Below, one piece after another: positions 43,577 through 55,609 of a stretch of 64,000 nucleotides of DNA. The stretch's first letter is position 1. Every line of letters begins with the position of its first letter. This DNA is from Arthrobacter cryoconiti (GTDB lineage Bacteria > Actinomycetota > Actinomycetes > Actinomycetales > Micrococcaceae), in NCBI RefSeq assembly GCF_020905375.1, contig NZ_JAJJBU010000022.1, forward strand, positions 84,303-148,302, read 5' to 3'. The notes under the pieces were generated by a model. The model made no database searches and was not told where the DNA came from. It saw only the letters and a program-made list of their open reading frames with translations. The position numbers and the translations under genes were made by a program.

Positions 43577-44968
43577 GACTCAACTAAAGTGCTCGCGAAA
43601 CGGGGTGCGTGCCTCATTTGAGAAGTGCTCGCGAAATCTCTGGCGCATGTTCGGGTGCTTTGGTGTGCTGGAGGGATGGACTATGGGATGTCGTTGTCTG
43701 CGCGTAGGGAAATCACGAAGAAGGAAGCTGCTGCTTATGGGCAGGCTCCGAAGAAGGTTAAGGGCGAGATCTTGAACCAGTTGATGGCCGAGATTGGGTG
43801 GTCCAGGTCCAATGCTCGCCGGCAGCTCAATAAGGCGTTCAAGCGCAGTGGGCCCGTCAGTGCTATTAAGCGCAGGCCGAGGCCGCCGACGTACGGCTAC
43901 GACACTGTGAAGGTTCTCCAGCAGGTTTGGGTGGTGGCGGGGCAGCCCTGCGGGAAGTATCTGGCCGCGGTCATGGGGACCACCCTGGCCAACATGGAAG
44001 CCCACATCGGTTCCGGCGCCTTCGGCAGGACCCGCTCCCGCTACAGCCCGGAGGTGAGGGGCCAGTTGCTGGCGATGAGCGCGGCGACGATCGACCGGCT
44101 GCTGGCACCGTTCAAACTCTCGATGTATCCGGACGGGAAATCAACGACTAGGTCGCGGCGGAACCAGTACACCGAGGCGATCCCGATCATGTCCCGCATC
44201 CCGGATATTGACTGGCAGCCGGGCCTGGTCGCCATCGATACGGTGGCACACTGCGGCAACAGTGCCAAGGGCCAGTACGCGTTCACGCTGACCGCCACGG
44301 ATGTCTTCACCGGCTGGACGGTCAACCGGGGAATCAAAAACAAAGCCTCCAAGTGGGTGGTTGAGGCGATGGGTGAAATCCAGAAAGAATTCCCGTACCC
44401 GATCGACCACATTCACTCGGACAATGGCTCTGAATTCCTCAACGATCCGGTCACGACCTGGTGCAATACCCATAACATTCGCATGACCCGTTCCCGGCCC
44501 CACCACTGGCAACGGCAACCCGTTCGTGGAGCAGAAAAACGGTGCCGTCGTGCGCCGCTCCGCGTTCAACTACCGCTACGACACCGATACCGAACTCCGC
44601 CTACTCAACGAGCTCTGGCCGCTGGTGAACCTGCGCAAGAACCTATTCCTGCCCACCAAGAAAGTCACCGGATACCACCTAAGCAGCAAAGGGAAAACAG
44701 TGCGCAGCTACGACGATCCCCGCACCCCAGCCCAGCGGATCAAGGACACCGGCATCATGCTCGAACCCCAAGGCCAACACATAAAGGACCTCTACGCCAG
44801 CCTGGACCTAGCCGGGCTGACGAACCGAATCAACGAAATTCAGCAACGACTCATCCGACTGGCCGCCGCCAAGACTTACTCCCAATCACCCCACGCAGCA
44901 TGACCTTTTCGCGAGCACTTTAGCTGAGGCACGCGGCACTCATTTGGCGAGCATATTGACATGAGGCA
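43577..44968 (+). mobile_element. Insertion sequence with DDE (rve) transposase, inserted in the ISAzo13 remnant
   Basis: Inverted ends CTCA(A/G)CTAAAGTGCTCGCG at 43579-43600 and 44907-44928 match with one mismatch. Each end also has a second related copy: GTGCCTCATTTGAGAAGTGCTCGCGA-like at 43610-43638, and the complement of TGCCTCATGTCAATATGCTCGC near 44945-44968. Two binding-site-like repeats per end are thus seen. I could not find a clear target duplication. The outer right boundary is set by the second repeat and is uncertain by a few bases. Confidence 0.75.
43676..44903 (+). pseudogene. Integrase-core (rve) transposase, one frameshift
   Basis: The N-terminal region (SLSARREITKKEAAAYG, GWSRSNARRQL) is an HTH-like domain; the core has AIDTVAHCG, HSDNGSEF and, in another frame, PFVEQKNGAVVRRS, giving a D-D-E triad. 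The frame changes at about 44507, where an extra T (or a two-base loss) sits in CACCACTGGCAACGG; downstream coding continues in the 44526 frame to 44903 with normal sequence. Either the copy is dead or it is a recent mutation, because the rest is intact. Family assignment within the rve-type IS groups is not certain. Confidence 0.82.
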
Positions 44969-45573
44969 CCACGGAACTAGGGCGCCGAGTGGCGCACTTC
45001 CGGGACCCCGAACAGGTTAACGGCGACGAATTTATCGACAAGGAAGGCGTCAAGGCCACCCCCTACAACGTCTTTGACGTGGGCACCGACCACGACACTG
45101 TCACGTTCGCTGTGAACACCACTTTTTCCTGGTGGAACACAACCGGACATACCACCCACCCGTGCGCCAGCCGGCTGCTGATCACTGCCGACGGCGCGGG
45201 CTCCAACGGCTTCCGCACCCGGCTCTTCAAGACCGAACTCGCCGCCTTCGCCGAAGAAACCGGACTTCAGATCACGGTCTGCCCCAGACATCAGCAAATG
45301 AAAAAAATCAAGCGCAAACTCTCCTTCCACATCTCCATGAACTAGCGCGGCACACCCCTGACTAGCCACGAAGTAACCATCAATTCCATCGCGGCAACAA
45401 CCACCACAACGGGTCTCTAAAGTCTCGCCGAACTCGACGCCGGAACCTGTCCCACCGGCATCAAAATACCCGACCAGCAAATGGCCACAGTGCAGTCCAG
45501 CGGTACCCTCTCCAGGCATGAATGGCATTACAACTTCAAAAACCCGACACACTGACTACATAATCAGTGAGCC

Positions 45574-46920
45574 CTACAGCGCCAATTCGGCCCGAACAAC
45601 TCTCACGAGTTCTTCACAGATCCGCTGGGCTGTTTCCAAGTCGCCGGCCTCCACCATGACCCGCACCAGCGCCTCGGTGCCGGAGGGGCGCAGCAAGACT
45701 CGACCGGTATCGCCGAGTTCGTTCTCGGCCTTAACGACGGCGGCCTTGATAGCGGGCATAATACCGGCGCGGTTCTTGTCAACGTTCTTGACGTTGATCA
45801 TGACCTGCGGCAACTTGGTCATCGCGGCTGCCAATTCCTTCAGCGACTTGCCCGTTCGTGCCAGTTGCGCGGAAAGTTGCAAGCCTGTCAGCAGGCCGTC
45901 CCCGGTCGTAGCAAATTGAGAGAAGATGACGTGCCCGGATTGCTCACCGCCGAGCGTGTAATCTCCACGACGCATTTCTTCGAGCACATAGCGATCGCCG
46001 ACGGCGGTTTCCCGAATGGCGATCCCGGCTTTCCGCAGCGCAATCTTCAAGCCGAGGTTACTCATGACGGTGGCAACAAGAACGTCATCCTTGAGCTGAC
46101 CGGACTCCTTCTGGGCCAAAGCCAGAACAGCCATGATCTGGTCGCCGTCGATGATGTTGCCCTCGTGGTCCACCGCAAGGCATCGGTCGGCGTCGCCGTC
46201 GTGCGCAATGCCAAGGTCTGCCCCGGTGGCCAACACTTTCTCCTGGAGTTTCTCCAGATGAGTGGACCCCACACCGTCGTTGATATTCAGACCGTCGGGC
46301 TCCGCACCAATGACATGGATGGTGGCACCGGCATCGGTGAAGACCTGAGGGGAGCAGCCGCTGGCTGCACCGTTGGCACAGTCAAGGACAATCCTCAGAC
46401 CGTCCAGCCGATTCGGCAGGGTGGCCAGCAAATGCAAAACGTAGCGGTCCTCGGCGTCGGAGAAGCGCTGGATGCGGCCAACTTCGACGCCCGTGGGGCG
46501 GAACGCGTCCCGTTGGAGCTGCTCTTCGATGGCATCTTCTAGCGCATCATCGAGCTTGGTGCCCCCACGTGCGAAGAACTTGATGCCGTTATCCGGTGCG
46601 GGATTGTGCGACGCGGAAATCATGACACCAAAGTCCGCGCCCAGATCGGCAATCAAAAACGCTGCAGCGGGGGTGGGAAGAACGCCCGCGTCGTAGACGT
46701 CAATTCCGGCACTGGCTAGGCCCGCCGCCACAGCAGCAGAGATGAATTCACCGCTCGCTCGGGGGTCACGGGCCACCACCGCCCGGGGACGTTTGTCGTC
46801 CCCGACTTGGTTATGCCCGAGCACCATGGCAGCCGCCTGAGCAAGCGACAATGCAAGTTCTGCCGTCAGCAAGCCATTGGCCAAACCGCGGACACCGTCA
46901 GTTCCAAATATTCTAGACAT
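45574..46920 (-). CDS. glmM: Phosphoglucosamine mutase
   Basis: 448 aa, converts glucosamine-6-P to glucosamine-1-P on the way to UDP-GlcNAc. The phosphoserine loop is [17 protein letters not shown], the metal loop DGDADR, the sugar loop GGEQSGH and the phosphate loop [11 protein letters not shown]. Full length. Its 3' end abuts the ISAzo13 remnant (18 bases), so the insertion probably landed just after it. UDP-GlcNAc feeds both wall synthesis and the Wbp pathway here, though glmM is a housekeeping gene. Confidence 0.97.
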   Translation of the reverse strand: MSRIFGTDGVRGLANGLLTAELALSLAQAAAMVLGHNQVGDDKRPRAVVARDPRASGEFISAAVAAGLASAGIDVYDAGVLPTPAAAFLIADLGADFGVMISASHNPAPDNGIKFFARGGTKLDDALEDAIEEQLQRDAFRPTGVEVGRIQRFSDAEDRYVLHLLATLPNRLDGLRIVLDCANGAASGCSPQVFTDAGATIHVIGAEPDGLNINDGVGSTHLEKLQEKVLATGADLGIAHDGDADRCLAVDHEGNIIDGDQIMAVLALAQKESGQLKDDVLVATVMSNLGLKIALRKAGIAIRETAVGDRYVLEEMRRGDYTLGGEQSGHVIFSQFATTGDGLLTGLQLSAQLARTGKSLKELAAAMTKLPQVMINVKNVDKNRAGIMPAIKAAVVKAENELGDTGRVLLRPSGTEALVRVMVEAGDLETAQRICEELVRVVRAELAL

Positions 46921-47115
46921 CCCGATAAGTCTAGATCACCCGGATGGAAATACTCGGCCGCGTTGCGCCCATCCACGGGGACTTATGATGAATGACGCGC
47001 GGAGGCCGTGAAATACTGGCTAAGACCCAAGTATCCTAAGTAGAGCGTCAAAGTTGCGAATCCCATGGGAATTGTAGACAGCGCCAAGGGTGACTGGCTA
47101 TCAGTGGGTGCCACC

Positions 47116-49104
47116 TCATCGACAACCCGTAATTTGGTAGAGCTTGGCTTCGCCTTCGGAATCTATAAGCCTGATTCCCGGAACGGTCGCCAAATGTTTG
47201 ACTCCAGGAAAAGGATGTGATCCACCGTGGACTTCCTGGGTGCCAAAGTCTAAGACGTAGAATGTATGGGTTTCTTCAATGGCATCGCATACGGCTGGGT
47301 CAGTGGACAGATTGGACAAATGATCGAGGACGAACTGTGCTTCTGGTCCTGGGTCGCCAAAAATATGCGGAGTCAACGACCTGCGACCAGCGAGTGCATA
47401 GACAAGGGAGGCGCCGGTCCACGGGCTGGCGACCAACGTTGCACCGGCCGGGACCATCGTATCGATCCGATCAAGCAGGGCTTTTTCATCAGTTGAGATC
47501 AAATTGGACGTGTCAGTGATCTGGAACTGCGCCGCAGCGGAGCGTACCTCAAATCCGACAGAACCAAATTGGGTAATCAGCGCCAGAACAATGGTGCCAG
47601 AGACTATTGCGCCTGCACGCGTCGCAGAATGCAATGATGTCGAGTGAATCCTACGCTCAGAAATTATGCGACGCGTGTGGAGAATTACCCTATCGAAAAC
47701 CCATGTGCCACCTACCACGGCTACTCCGATAACGGCTATGGGAAGGAGCGCTGCGAGCCTATTACTGTCGTTGTACCAACCGCCTGTGACAAATGACCGA
47801 AGTCCGCCGGGTCTCATGCCCGAGGCCATGGAAAACAGACCAAGCCCGATGGTCATGACGCCAAGAATCCACCACGTTTCCCTGCGGCGAAGTAGTATCG
47901 CAACGCCGCAGACTGTCATGATAGCAATCACCCAAGGTACGGGCCTGGACATAGGGGCGCTGAGTAGCCCTTCGCCGAGTGACTGTGAGAGCGATTGGTA
48001 GGGACCCCAGACTGCCGAGGCCGGGTCTGGGCGTAGGATTTTCCAGCCGAGTACGGCAACAACTAAGTATCCGACAAACCATGCTAGTGGCGGGATAAGC
48101 GCTCTTGCACGACGTTTTCTCCCTAAAGCTGACTTTATCGATCGGGTGAAAACTAGCAAAATCGAGGGGAACGTAAATGCGGTCAACGCGAGCAATGAAC
48201 TTGGGTGTGCCAAAGCCATTCCAGGTAAAGCCATCACCAGTAGTGCGGCCGCTGAAATATTCGCGCGGGTAAGGAGCACGCGGCTCTCGGTGAACGTGAA
48301 TGCCAGACCTATGGCGAAAGGAAGCAATGCTACTGCCAGCAAATAAGGGTAGAGGACTCCGAAATCAAGCATGAGATAGGGAAATGCCGTAAAGCCTGCA
48401 CTCAGTACGCCGGTCAGCAGCACAGGAACTGCCTGAAGGCCCGTCATGCGTGTAACCATGAACATTAGACCAGCTGGCCAAATAATCGCTGCAATCACGA
48501 CGTTGACAGCATTTACGGCAGCCGGTATCGACGCGCCTGTGGTCGTTGAGACCAACGCAGCGAAATCGTGCCATGCAGAAGGGTAAAAAGAAATCGTCTG
48601 ACCTGGGTTGACCAGTAGGCCGACAGTTAGCGAAGAGCCCGACCCGGAATCTTGGATAAATCTGACGGCATTAAGATGAAAGACATCATCGAAAGTCTGT
48701 GAAAACGCATCCGGGTGGCCAAAGATTGAGAGCAGTCGCCAGACGATAATCATAAAGGCAAGTGCTAGCCCTAAATAGACCCAGCGGGCTGTGACAGTCG
48801 GCAAGGGCAATGCCCAAGCTGCGGGGCCGCGGCGCATCGAATTACTCGCTCTGCCACGAACAATCAGCCATACCAGAGCGCTTACGAGAACAAGGGCTCC
48901 AGTGACGCTAAGCAAGCTGAAAGGTATACCCAAGAGAGAAAGTGCGACAGCTGTGCAAGAGACGAACGTTATTGACAATGGACCTGCACTCGCCCAGAGT
49001 GCCAGGCCACGAACCCGGGCACATGAGGCAATCAGGACCCCCGGGCAAAGCAGCAGGAGCGCGGCAACGGCGAAGACGTACGTGTTCAGTAACCAGTTCA
49101 TCAA
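47116..49104 (-). CDS. Large polytopic membrane protein, DUF6541-like (first of tandem pair)
   Basis: 662 aa with about 14-16 predicted helices and an outer C-terminal domain of about 150 residues. The segment FSQTFDDVFHLNAVRFI, with an acidic pair after TM4, and SFYPSAWHDFAAL resemble the first outer loop of GT-C glycosyltransferases, so a polyprenyl-sugar transferase or a polymerase role is possible. The C-terminus has PAGATLVASPWTGASLVYALAGRR. The next gene is a paralogue with the same landmarks. No catalytic activity is known to me for the family. Confidence 0.72.
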   Translation of the reverse strand: MMNWLLNTYVFAVAALLLLCPGVLIASCARVRGLALWASAGPLSITFVSCTAVALSLLGIPFSLLSVTGALVLVSALVWLIVRGRASNSMRRGPAAWALPLPTVTARWVYLGLALAFMIIVWRLLSIFGHPDAFSQTFDDVFHLNAVRFIQDSGSGSSLTVGLLVNPGQTISFYPSAWHDFAALVSTTTGASIPAAVNAVNVVIAAIIWPAGLMFMVTRMTGLQAVPVLLTGVLSAGFTAFPYLMLDFGVLYPYLLAVALLPFAIGLAFTFTESRVLLTRANISAAALLVMALPGMALAHPSSLLALTAFTFPSILLVFTRSIKSALGRKRRARALIPPLAWFVGYLVVAVLGWKILRPDPASAVWGPYQSLSQSLGEGLLSAPMSRPVPWVIAIMTVCGVAILLRRRETWWILGVMTIGLGLFSMASGMRPGGLRSFVTGGWYNDSNRLAALLPIAVIGVAVVGGTWVFDRVILHTRRIISERRIHSTSLHSATRAGAIVSGTIVLALITQFGSVGFEVRSAAAQFQITDTSNLISTDEKALLDRIDTMVPAGATLVASPWTGASLVYALAGRRSLTPHIFGDPGPEAQFVLDHLSNLSTDPAVCDAIEETHTFYVLDFGTQEVHGGSHPFPGVKHLATVPGIRLIDSEGEAKLYQITGCR

Positions 49105-49128
49105 ATTCCTCTTGGCATCCTAGGACGC

Positions 49129-51102
49129 CTAACCGCAGTTCGCCATCTTGTACAACGTGGCGGTTCCTTCTTGGGCAACTACATTAAAGCCAACGGCAGA
49201 GTCCATGTTGTTCATACCGGAATAGCTCCCATCATCAGGTTTTCCATAGGCAAATTCCGGTTCCGAGGAACCCAGAACGTATTGAATATTCAGCCGTTTG
49301 GCGGCCGCGCAGACACGGGCGTCGAATGACGCCCGCCGCAAACTCCGTGCCACCAACTTACGGTCTGGGGTCATGGGGACAAAAATGTGTGAAAATATCA
49401 GATGGCGGCCTGATACCCAGTAGGCCATGGCGCTCCCGTTCCATGGGTTGCCAGCGATTGCGGCATCGGCAGGTACCAGATCGTCTAGCCTTTTGAAGAG
49501 CCGGTATTCGTCGGCCGACATCATGGGTGCGCCTGGTGCGATGTTGAATCGTGACTGTGCCGAGGCTGCGGCCGGATTAACCGTAACCACCTGAGAAATC
49601 AGAAGTGACCCTCCCAAAACTAAAGTAAGGCTTATCGCTAACGAGCGAAGCGCGGTGGTCGCGGGCCAACGGGTAACTAGGGCTCCCCGCAGGTAGTCGA
49701 CAGCGCATGTGGCCCCCAAAGCGGCTAATGGCAATGCAACGAGTACCACCAACCCGATCACGCGATTATAGTCGTCATACCAGCCGCCCGTGAGAAACGT
49801 TCTGAGGGTAGACAGCGGGAAACCCGTCACGGCGATGAAGAGCAATGAAACGGCTCCGTAGCTACCCAGCAGCCACAGATTACTACGGGTGCGGACCAAG
49901 TGCACGACGCCAAGAACCACCAATGGAAGGGTCCCAACCGCTGCAAGGTGGCCTGAGTTAGTTCCTGTAAGCCATTCACCGAAAGCTCGGGCAATTGTTG
50001 TGTAGGGAGGGTTGGTGTTGATGTTGCTCAGCGGGATCGGCCTTAGCGATATCCACGCGGTTACCCCGATGACTAGCAACCCAATGTAAAGCGCGCTCAG
50101 CCTAAATCGTAATTTGGATGACGCAGACGCTTTGCCATTCGTGTTCCACAGTCCCCAGAGTCGGGCGACGATCAGGGGAATCACGAGTGCAATCACTGCC
50201 AATAGCGCGTTGGGATGCGCGAGTATTGCTGCAGGCGCAGCAGTCAGCACCAGCCACCAGGTCATCGGAACTGAAACTTCGTCTCCGCTGGCTGTCTGCT
50301 TCAATAGCAGCAATGCGAGGCCCCAAAGTGGCATCGTCAAGGCCATTGCAAAGAAGTTCGGGTAAAGAACACCCCAGTCAAGTAGTCTGAAGGGGAAAGC
50401 GGCGAAACAGACTGTCAGCACTGAAACGGCGAACATGGTCAACGCCCGATTGCCGAAAATCTGGCGGGCCAAGAAGATGGCTCCGGCTGGCCATACGAGA
50501 GCGCCAATGACGAGGTTGACAGAATTAACTGAGGCCGGAATGCCAACTCCAGTCGTCCCGGCGACGAGCGAAACTATGCTGTGCCATGCCGCTGGGTAGA
50601 AGCCGCCAGGGCCGTCTCCATTGAGTAGTGCCGGGGTAAAGATTGATCCATTGCCCACGTCAAGCATCAAACGAATGGTGTTTAGATGAAAAACATCATC
50701 AGTAGTTTGGGAGATGTTCCCTGCAGAACCGAAGATCAATAGCAGACGGGGTGCCAGCAGTGCTGCTGCGATTCCTATCGAAACAAGGATATTTCGGGTG
50801 AGGTTCCGTTCTGATTCGGGTCGGACGGAACTTCCGGACCCACGGAGAAGGCGTCGTAGCAGCCACGTGCCCAGGCAGCACGCCAGAGCGACAGGGACAA
50901 AGGCCCACAGATTCCAAGGCGCACCGACGATCCTGAGTGACTCAGCTGCAACCGAGACAATAGACGTTCCAACTAGGGGCGCAAGACCTAGAGCCAATGC
51001 CGTTCGGCCACCAGCTAGCCTGACAAGCAAAAAACCGGGGCCGAAAAATATCAGGATAGCAACGAGGATGGCCGGCACCGCGGCAGCCCAGCTTGAAAGC
51101 AT
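49129..51102 (-). CDS. Large polytopic membrane protein, DUF6541-like (second of tandem pair)
   Basis: 657 aa, same layout as its neighbour 24 bases downstream: ISQTTDDVFHLNTIRLML, GGFYPAAWHSIVSLV, GGWYDDYNRV, and a C-terminal outer domain with PADAAIAGNPWNGSAMAYWVSGRH and two cysteines. The acidic DD after QTT corresponds to the GT-C metal/base position. An ancestral duplication is clear. It is 107 bases below rfbA, so the pair may act on rhamnose-containing glycans. Confidence 0.72.
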   Translation of the reverse strand: MLSSWAAAVPAILVAILIFFGPGFLLVRLAGGRTALALGLAPLVGTSIVSVAAESLRIVGAPWNLWAFVPVALACCLGTWLLRRLLRGSGSSVRPESERNLTRNILVSIGIAAALLAPRLLLIFGSAGNISQTTDDVFHLNTIRLMLDVGNGSIFTPALLNGDGPGGFYPAAWHSIVSLVAGTTGVGIPASVNSVNLVIGALVWPAGAIFLARQIFGNRALTMFAVSVLTVCFAAFPFRLLDWGVLYPNFFAMALTMPLWGLALLLLKQTASGDEVSVPMTWWLVLTAAPAAILAHPNALLAVIALVIPLIVARLWGLWNTNGKASASSKLRFRLSALYIGLLVIGVTAWISLRPIPLSNINTNPPYTTIARAFGEWLTGTNSGHLAAVGTLPLVVLGVVHLVRTRSNLWLLGSYGAVSLLFIAVTGFPLSTLRTFLTGGWYDDYNRVIGLVVLVALPLAALGATCAVDYLRGALVTRWPATTALRSLAISLTLVLGGSLLISQVVTVNPAAASAQSRFNIAPGAPMMSADEYRLFKRLDDLVPADAAIAGNPWNGSAMAYWVSGRHLIFSHIFVPMTPDRKLVARSLRRASFDARVCAAAKRLNIQYVLGSSEPEFAYGKPDDGSYSGMNNMDSAVGFNVVAQEGTATLYKMANCG

Positions 51103-51209
51103 CTACAAGCACGCTCGATTCATACTATTGAACAATTGTTACCCTCAATGGTGCCCGGAAAAGACGCCGCCCTGTTCACGAAAATTTACGAATGAAGACT
51201 AGCCGAATG

Positions 51210-52073
51210 TTATTGATCAAGTAGCCCTAGTAAGTATTTCCCGTAGCCGCTCTTTGATAGCGATTCCGCACCTAAACGGAGCTCATCATCGGTGAGGAAG
51301 CCTTGGCGCCACGCAATTTCCTCAGGTGCGCCAACTTTCAGGCCCTGTCGATTCTCGATTGTGCGGACAAAATTGGATGCATCGTTGAGGTCAGCGAATG
51401 TTCCAGTGTCCAGCCACGCAGTGCCACGAGGAAGAATTTCGACTTTCAATTTTCCACGCTCTAAGTAGGTTCGATTTACGTCGGTGATCTCAAGCTCTCC
51501 GCGTGGAGAAGGTTTGAGGTTCTTTGCTATATCGACTACGTCATTGTCGTAGAAGTATAGGCCAGGCACCGCGTAGTTGCTTTTGGGAACTTCGGGCTTT
51601 TCCTCAAGCGAGAGCGCATTCCCGGCCGCATCAAATTCCACCACGCCGTAAGACTTGGGGTTGCCAACCCGATATCCAAAGATAGTCGCACCATCCACGA
51701 TCTTATGACGGGCAAGTTGTGTCCCCATGCCCTGACCGTAGAAAATATTGTCCCCCAAGACCAGCGCAACAGACTCGTTGCCAATATGGTCACTCCCCAG
51801 AACGAAGGCCTGTGCCAGACCGTCCGGGGCGGGCTGCTGGATGTAGCTAAGCGACACGCCAAACTGTGAACCGTCTCCCAGTAGCCGCTGGAACTGATCA
51901 ACATCATGGGGGGTTGTAATGATGAGAATATCGCGGATACCCGCCAAGATCAGTGTCGAAAGAGGGTAGTAGATCATTGGTTTGTCATAGACAGGGACGA
52001 GCTGCTTGCTGACCCCGAGTGTGATGGGATGCAAGCGTGAGCCGGTACCACCGGCAAGAATTATTCCGCGCAT
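51210..52073 (-). CDS. rfbA: Glucose-1-phosphate thymidylyltransferase
   Basis: 287 aa, makes dTDP-glucose. The nucleotide motif [11 protein letters not shown] is at 8-18, then [18 protein letters not shown], and LGDNIFYG with the metal aspartate, and [12 protein letters not shown]. The ATG at 52073 gives the standard RmlA length; the frame is open to 52109 without family support. It is divergent from rfbB across 53 bases. Confidence 0.96.
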   Translation of the reverse strand: MRGIILAGGTGSRLHPITLGVSKQLVPVYDKPMIYYPLSTLILAGIRDILIITTPHDVDQFQRLLGDGSQFGVSLSYIQQPAPDGLAQAFVLGSDHIGNESVALVLGDNIFYGQGMGTQLARHKIVDGATIFGYRVGNPKSYGVVEFDAAGNALSLEEKPEVPKSNYAVPGLYFYDNDVVDIAKNLKPSPRGELEITDVNRTYLERGKLKVEILPRGTAWLDTGTFADLNDASNFVRTIENRQGLKVGAPEEIAWRQGFLTDDELRLGAESLSKSGYGKYLLGLLDQ

Positions 52074-52117
52074 AATACCTATGATCCCGTGTCTTGGCCG
52101 AGTGACCAAACCGGTAG

Positions 52118-54537
<2,420 letters not shown>

Positions 54538-54577
54538 GGATGTCATCAGTGAAGAGCTTTAGTCTGAGTGAGGCTCA

Positions 54578-55609
54578 GTGATTACTGTTGCGACCTATGG
54601 CCGGGGCGGTAGTAGTGCCAGAGTCCGGATCCATGACTGGCTTGACTACTTAGGGGTTACGGATGCTGAGTCATATTCCTACTTAGGCCTAGCTGACAAT
54701 AGCTTCACAACCCTGGGGAAAAACCTTTCCAAGGTCTTTGCGGCGGAACGTTCGCTCCGTTCCCTTGCCAAGCGCGGGACGGACGATACATTGTTGATGA
54801 GTCGAGAAGCGTCTCCTTTGAGTAATGGACGGTTGGAGAGCCGGATTCTAAGGTCATCCAGATTTTCTGTCTATGATTTTGACGATGCCATTTTCCACAA
54901 CGCGGCCCCCTTTCCTTATAGTCTCTACCCCAAAGGAAAGGTCTGGGAACGGTCAGTCCGAAGCGCGGACCATGTGCTTGCCGGAAATGATTATTTGGCC
55001 GAGGAAGCTGCGAAATACTCCAGTAGTGTCCAGATAATGCCGAGCTGTGTCCACCCTGACGACTACGTTCAGAAGCAGCACTATGATTTGAACGAAAAAC
55101 TTACACTTGCGTGGATGGGATCACCAGCCACTGAACCTTTCCTGGACGCGTTGGCTGGACCATTGATGCGGCTGAACCAAGAAATTCCACTTCGATTGAG
55201 GATCATTTCTCGCGGTCGGCGCAGCTTTGGTGCGCTGGATGAGATTGTGGATAGGGTTGATTGGCAAGCCGATACCTTTGGCAGTCAACTTGCAGATGCT
55301 GACGCTGGCCTCATGCCACTTCCCGACACGCAATTCACGCGGGGCAAGTGTGCGTACAAGCTTCTCCAATATGGTGCTGCGGCGTTGCCCGTCATTGGCA
55401 GCCCAGTTGGGGTCAATCGAAATGTTCTCGGTCAACTCGGCGGACTGTCGGCGTCAAACGCCGACGAGTGGGAATCCGCAATTCGATCCTTGTTCGCAAG
55501 CACGTCAGCCGAAAGACGCGGCATGGGTGAGCAAGCACGATTTGGTGTTGACAGGGGCTTTAGTTTTAGGGCTTGGGCTCCACAATGGGCTGCGGCTGTG
55601 CGACTCTAG
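54578..55609 (+). CDS. Glycosyltransferase, GT4-like
   Basis: 343 aa. Short N-terminal domain (ITVATYGRGGSSARVRIHDWLDYL, VYDFDDAIF) and a donor domain (LTLAWMGSPATEPFLDAL, LMPLPDTQFTRGKCAYKLLQYGAAALPVI, VGVNRNVL). The pattern resembles GT1-group transferases of rhamnan and teichoic-type clusters. The start is a GTG at 54578. Its 3' end overlaps tail to tail by 44 bases with the flippase-like gene. The G+C is lower than in rfb (29 of 60 in 54661-54720). Confidence 0.78.
   Translation: MITVATYGRGGSSARVRIHDWLDYLGVTDAESYSYLGLADNSFTTLGKNLSKVFAAERSLRSLAKRGTDDTLLMSREASPLSNGRLESRILRSSRFSVYDFDDAIFHNAAPFPYSLYPKGKVWERSVRSADHVLAGNDYLAEEAAKYSSSVQIMPSCVHPDDYVQKQHYDLNEKLTLAWMGSPATEPFLDALAGPLMRLNQEIPLRLRIISRGRRSFGALDEIVDRVDWQADTFGSQLADADAGLMPLPDTQFTRGKCAYKLLQYGAAALPVIGSPVGVNRNVLGQLGGLSASNADEWESAIRSLFASTSAERRGMGEQARFGVDRGFSFRAWAPQWAAAVRL

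Larger units (their letters stand above)
42967..45555 (+). pseudogene. ISAzo13-family transposase remnant, frameshifted and interrupted
   Basis: The piece at 42967-43251 (VTIPPRLDKQAARLLPDTEARSLGHSG, GAGRKAL) matches the N-terminus of ISAzo13/DDE transposases. After a frame change come PLSWTTFSTTKLGTELTSQGH and RVQANTNTIEGNQHP (to about 43500). A second insertion sequence occupies 43577-44968. The C-terminal part then resumes with DVGTDHDTVTFAVNT, RLLITADGAGSNGFRTRLFKTELAAFAEETGLQITVC, and ends SRHEWHYNF near 45550. Several frameshifts and a missing central segment make it inactive. Confidence 0.85.

Noticed and set aside
43580..44005. 141-codon minus-strand frame over the inner insertion sequence
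   Set aside because: Antisense to the transposase HTH region and its end repeats; no similarity.
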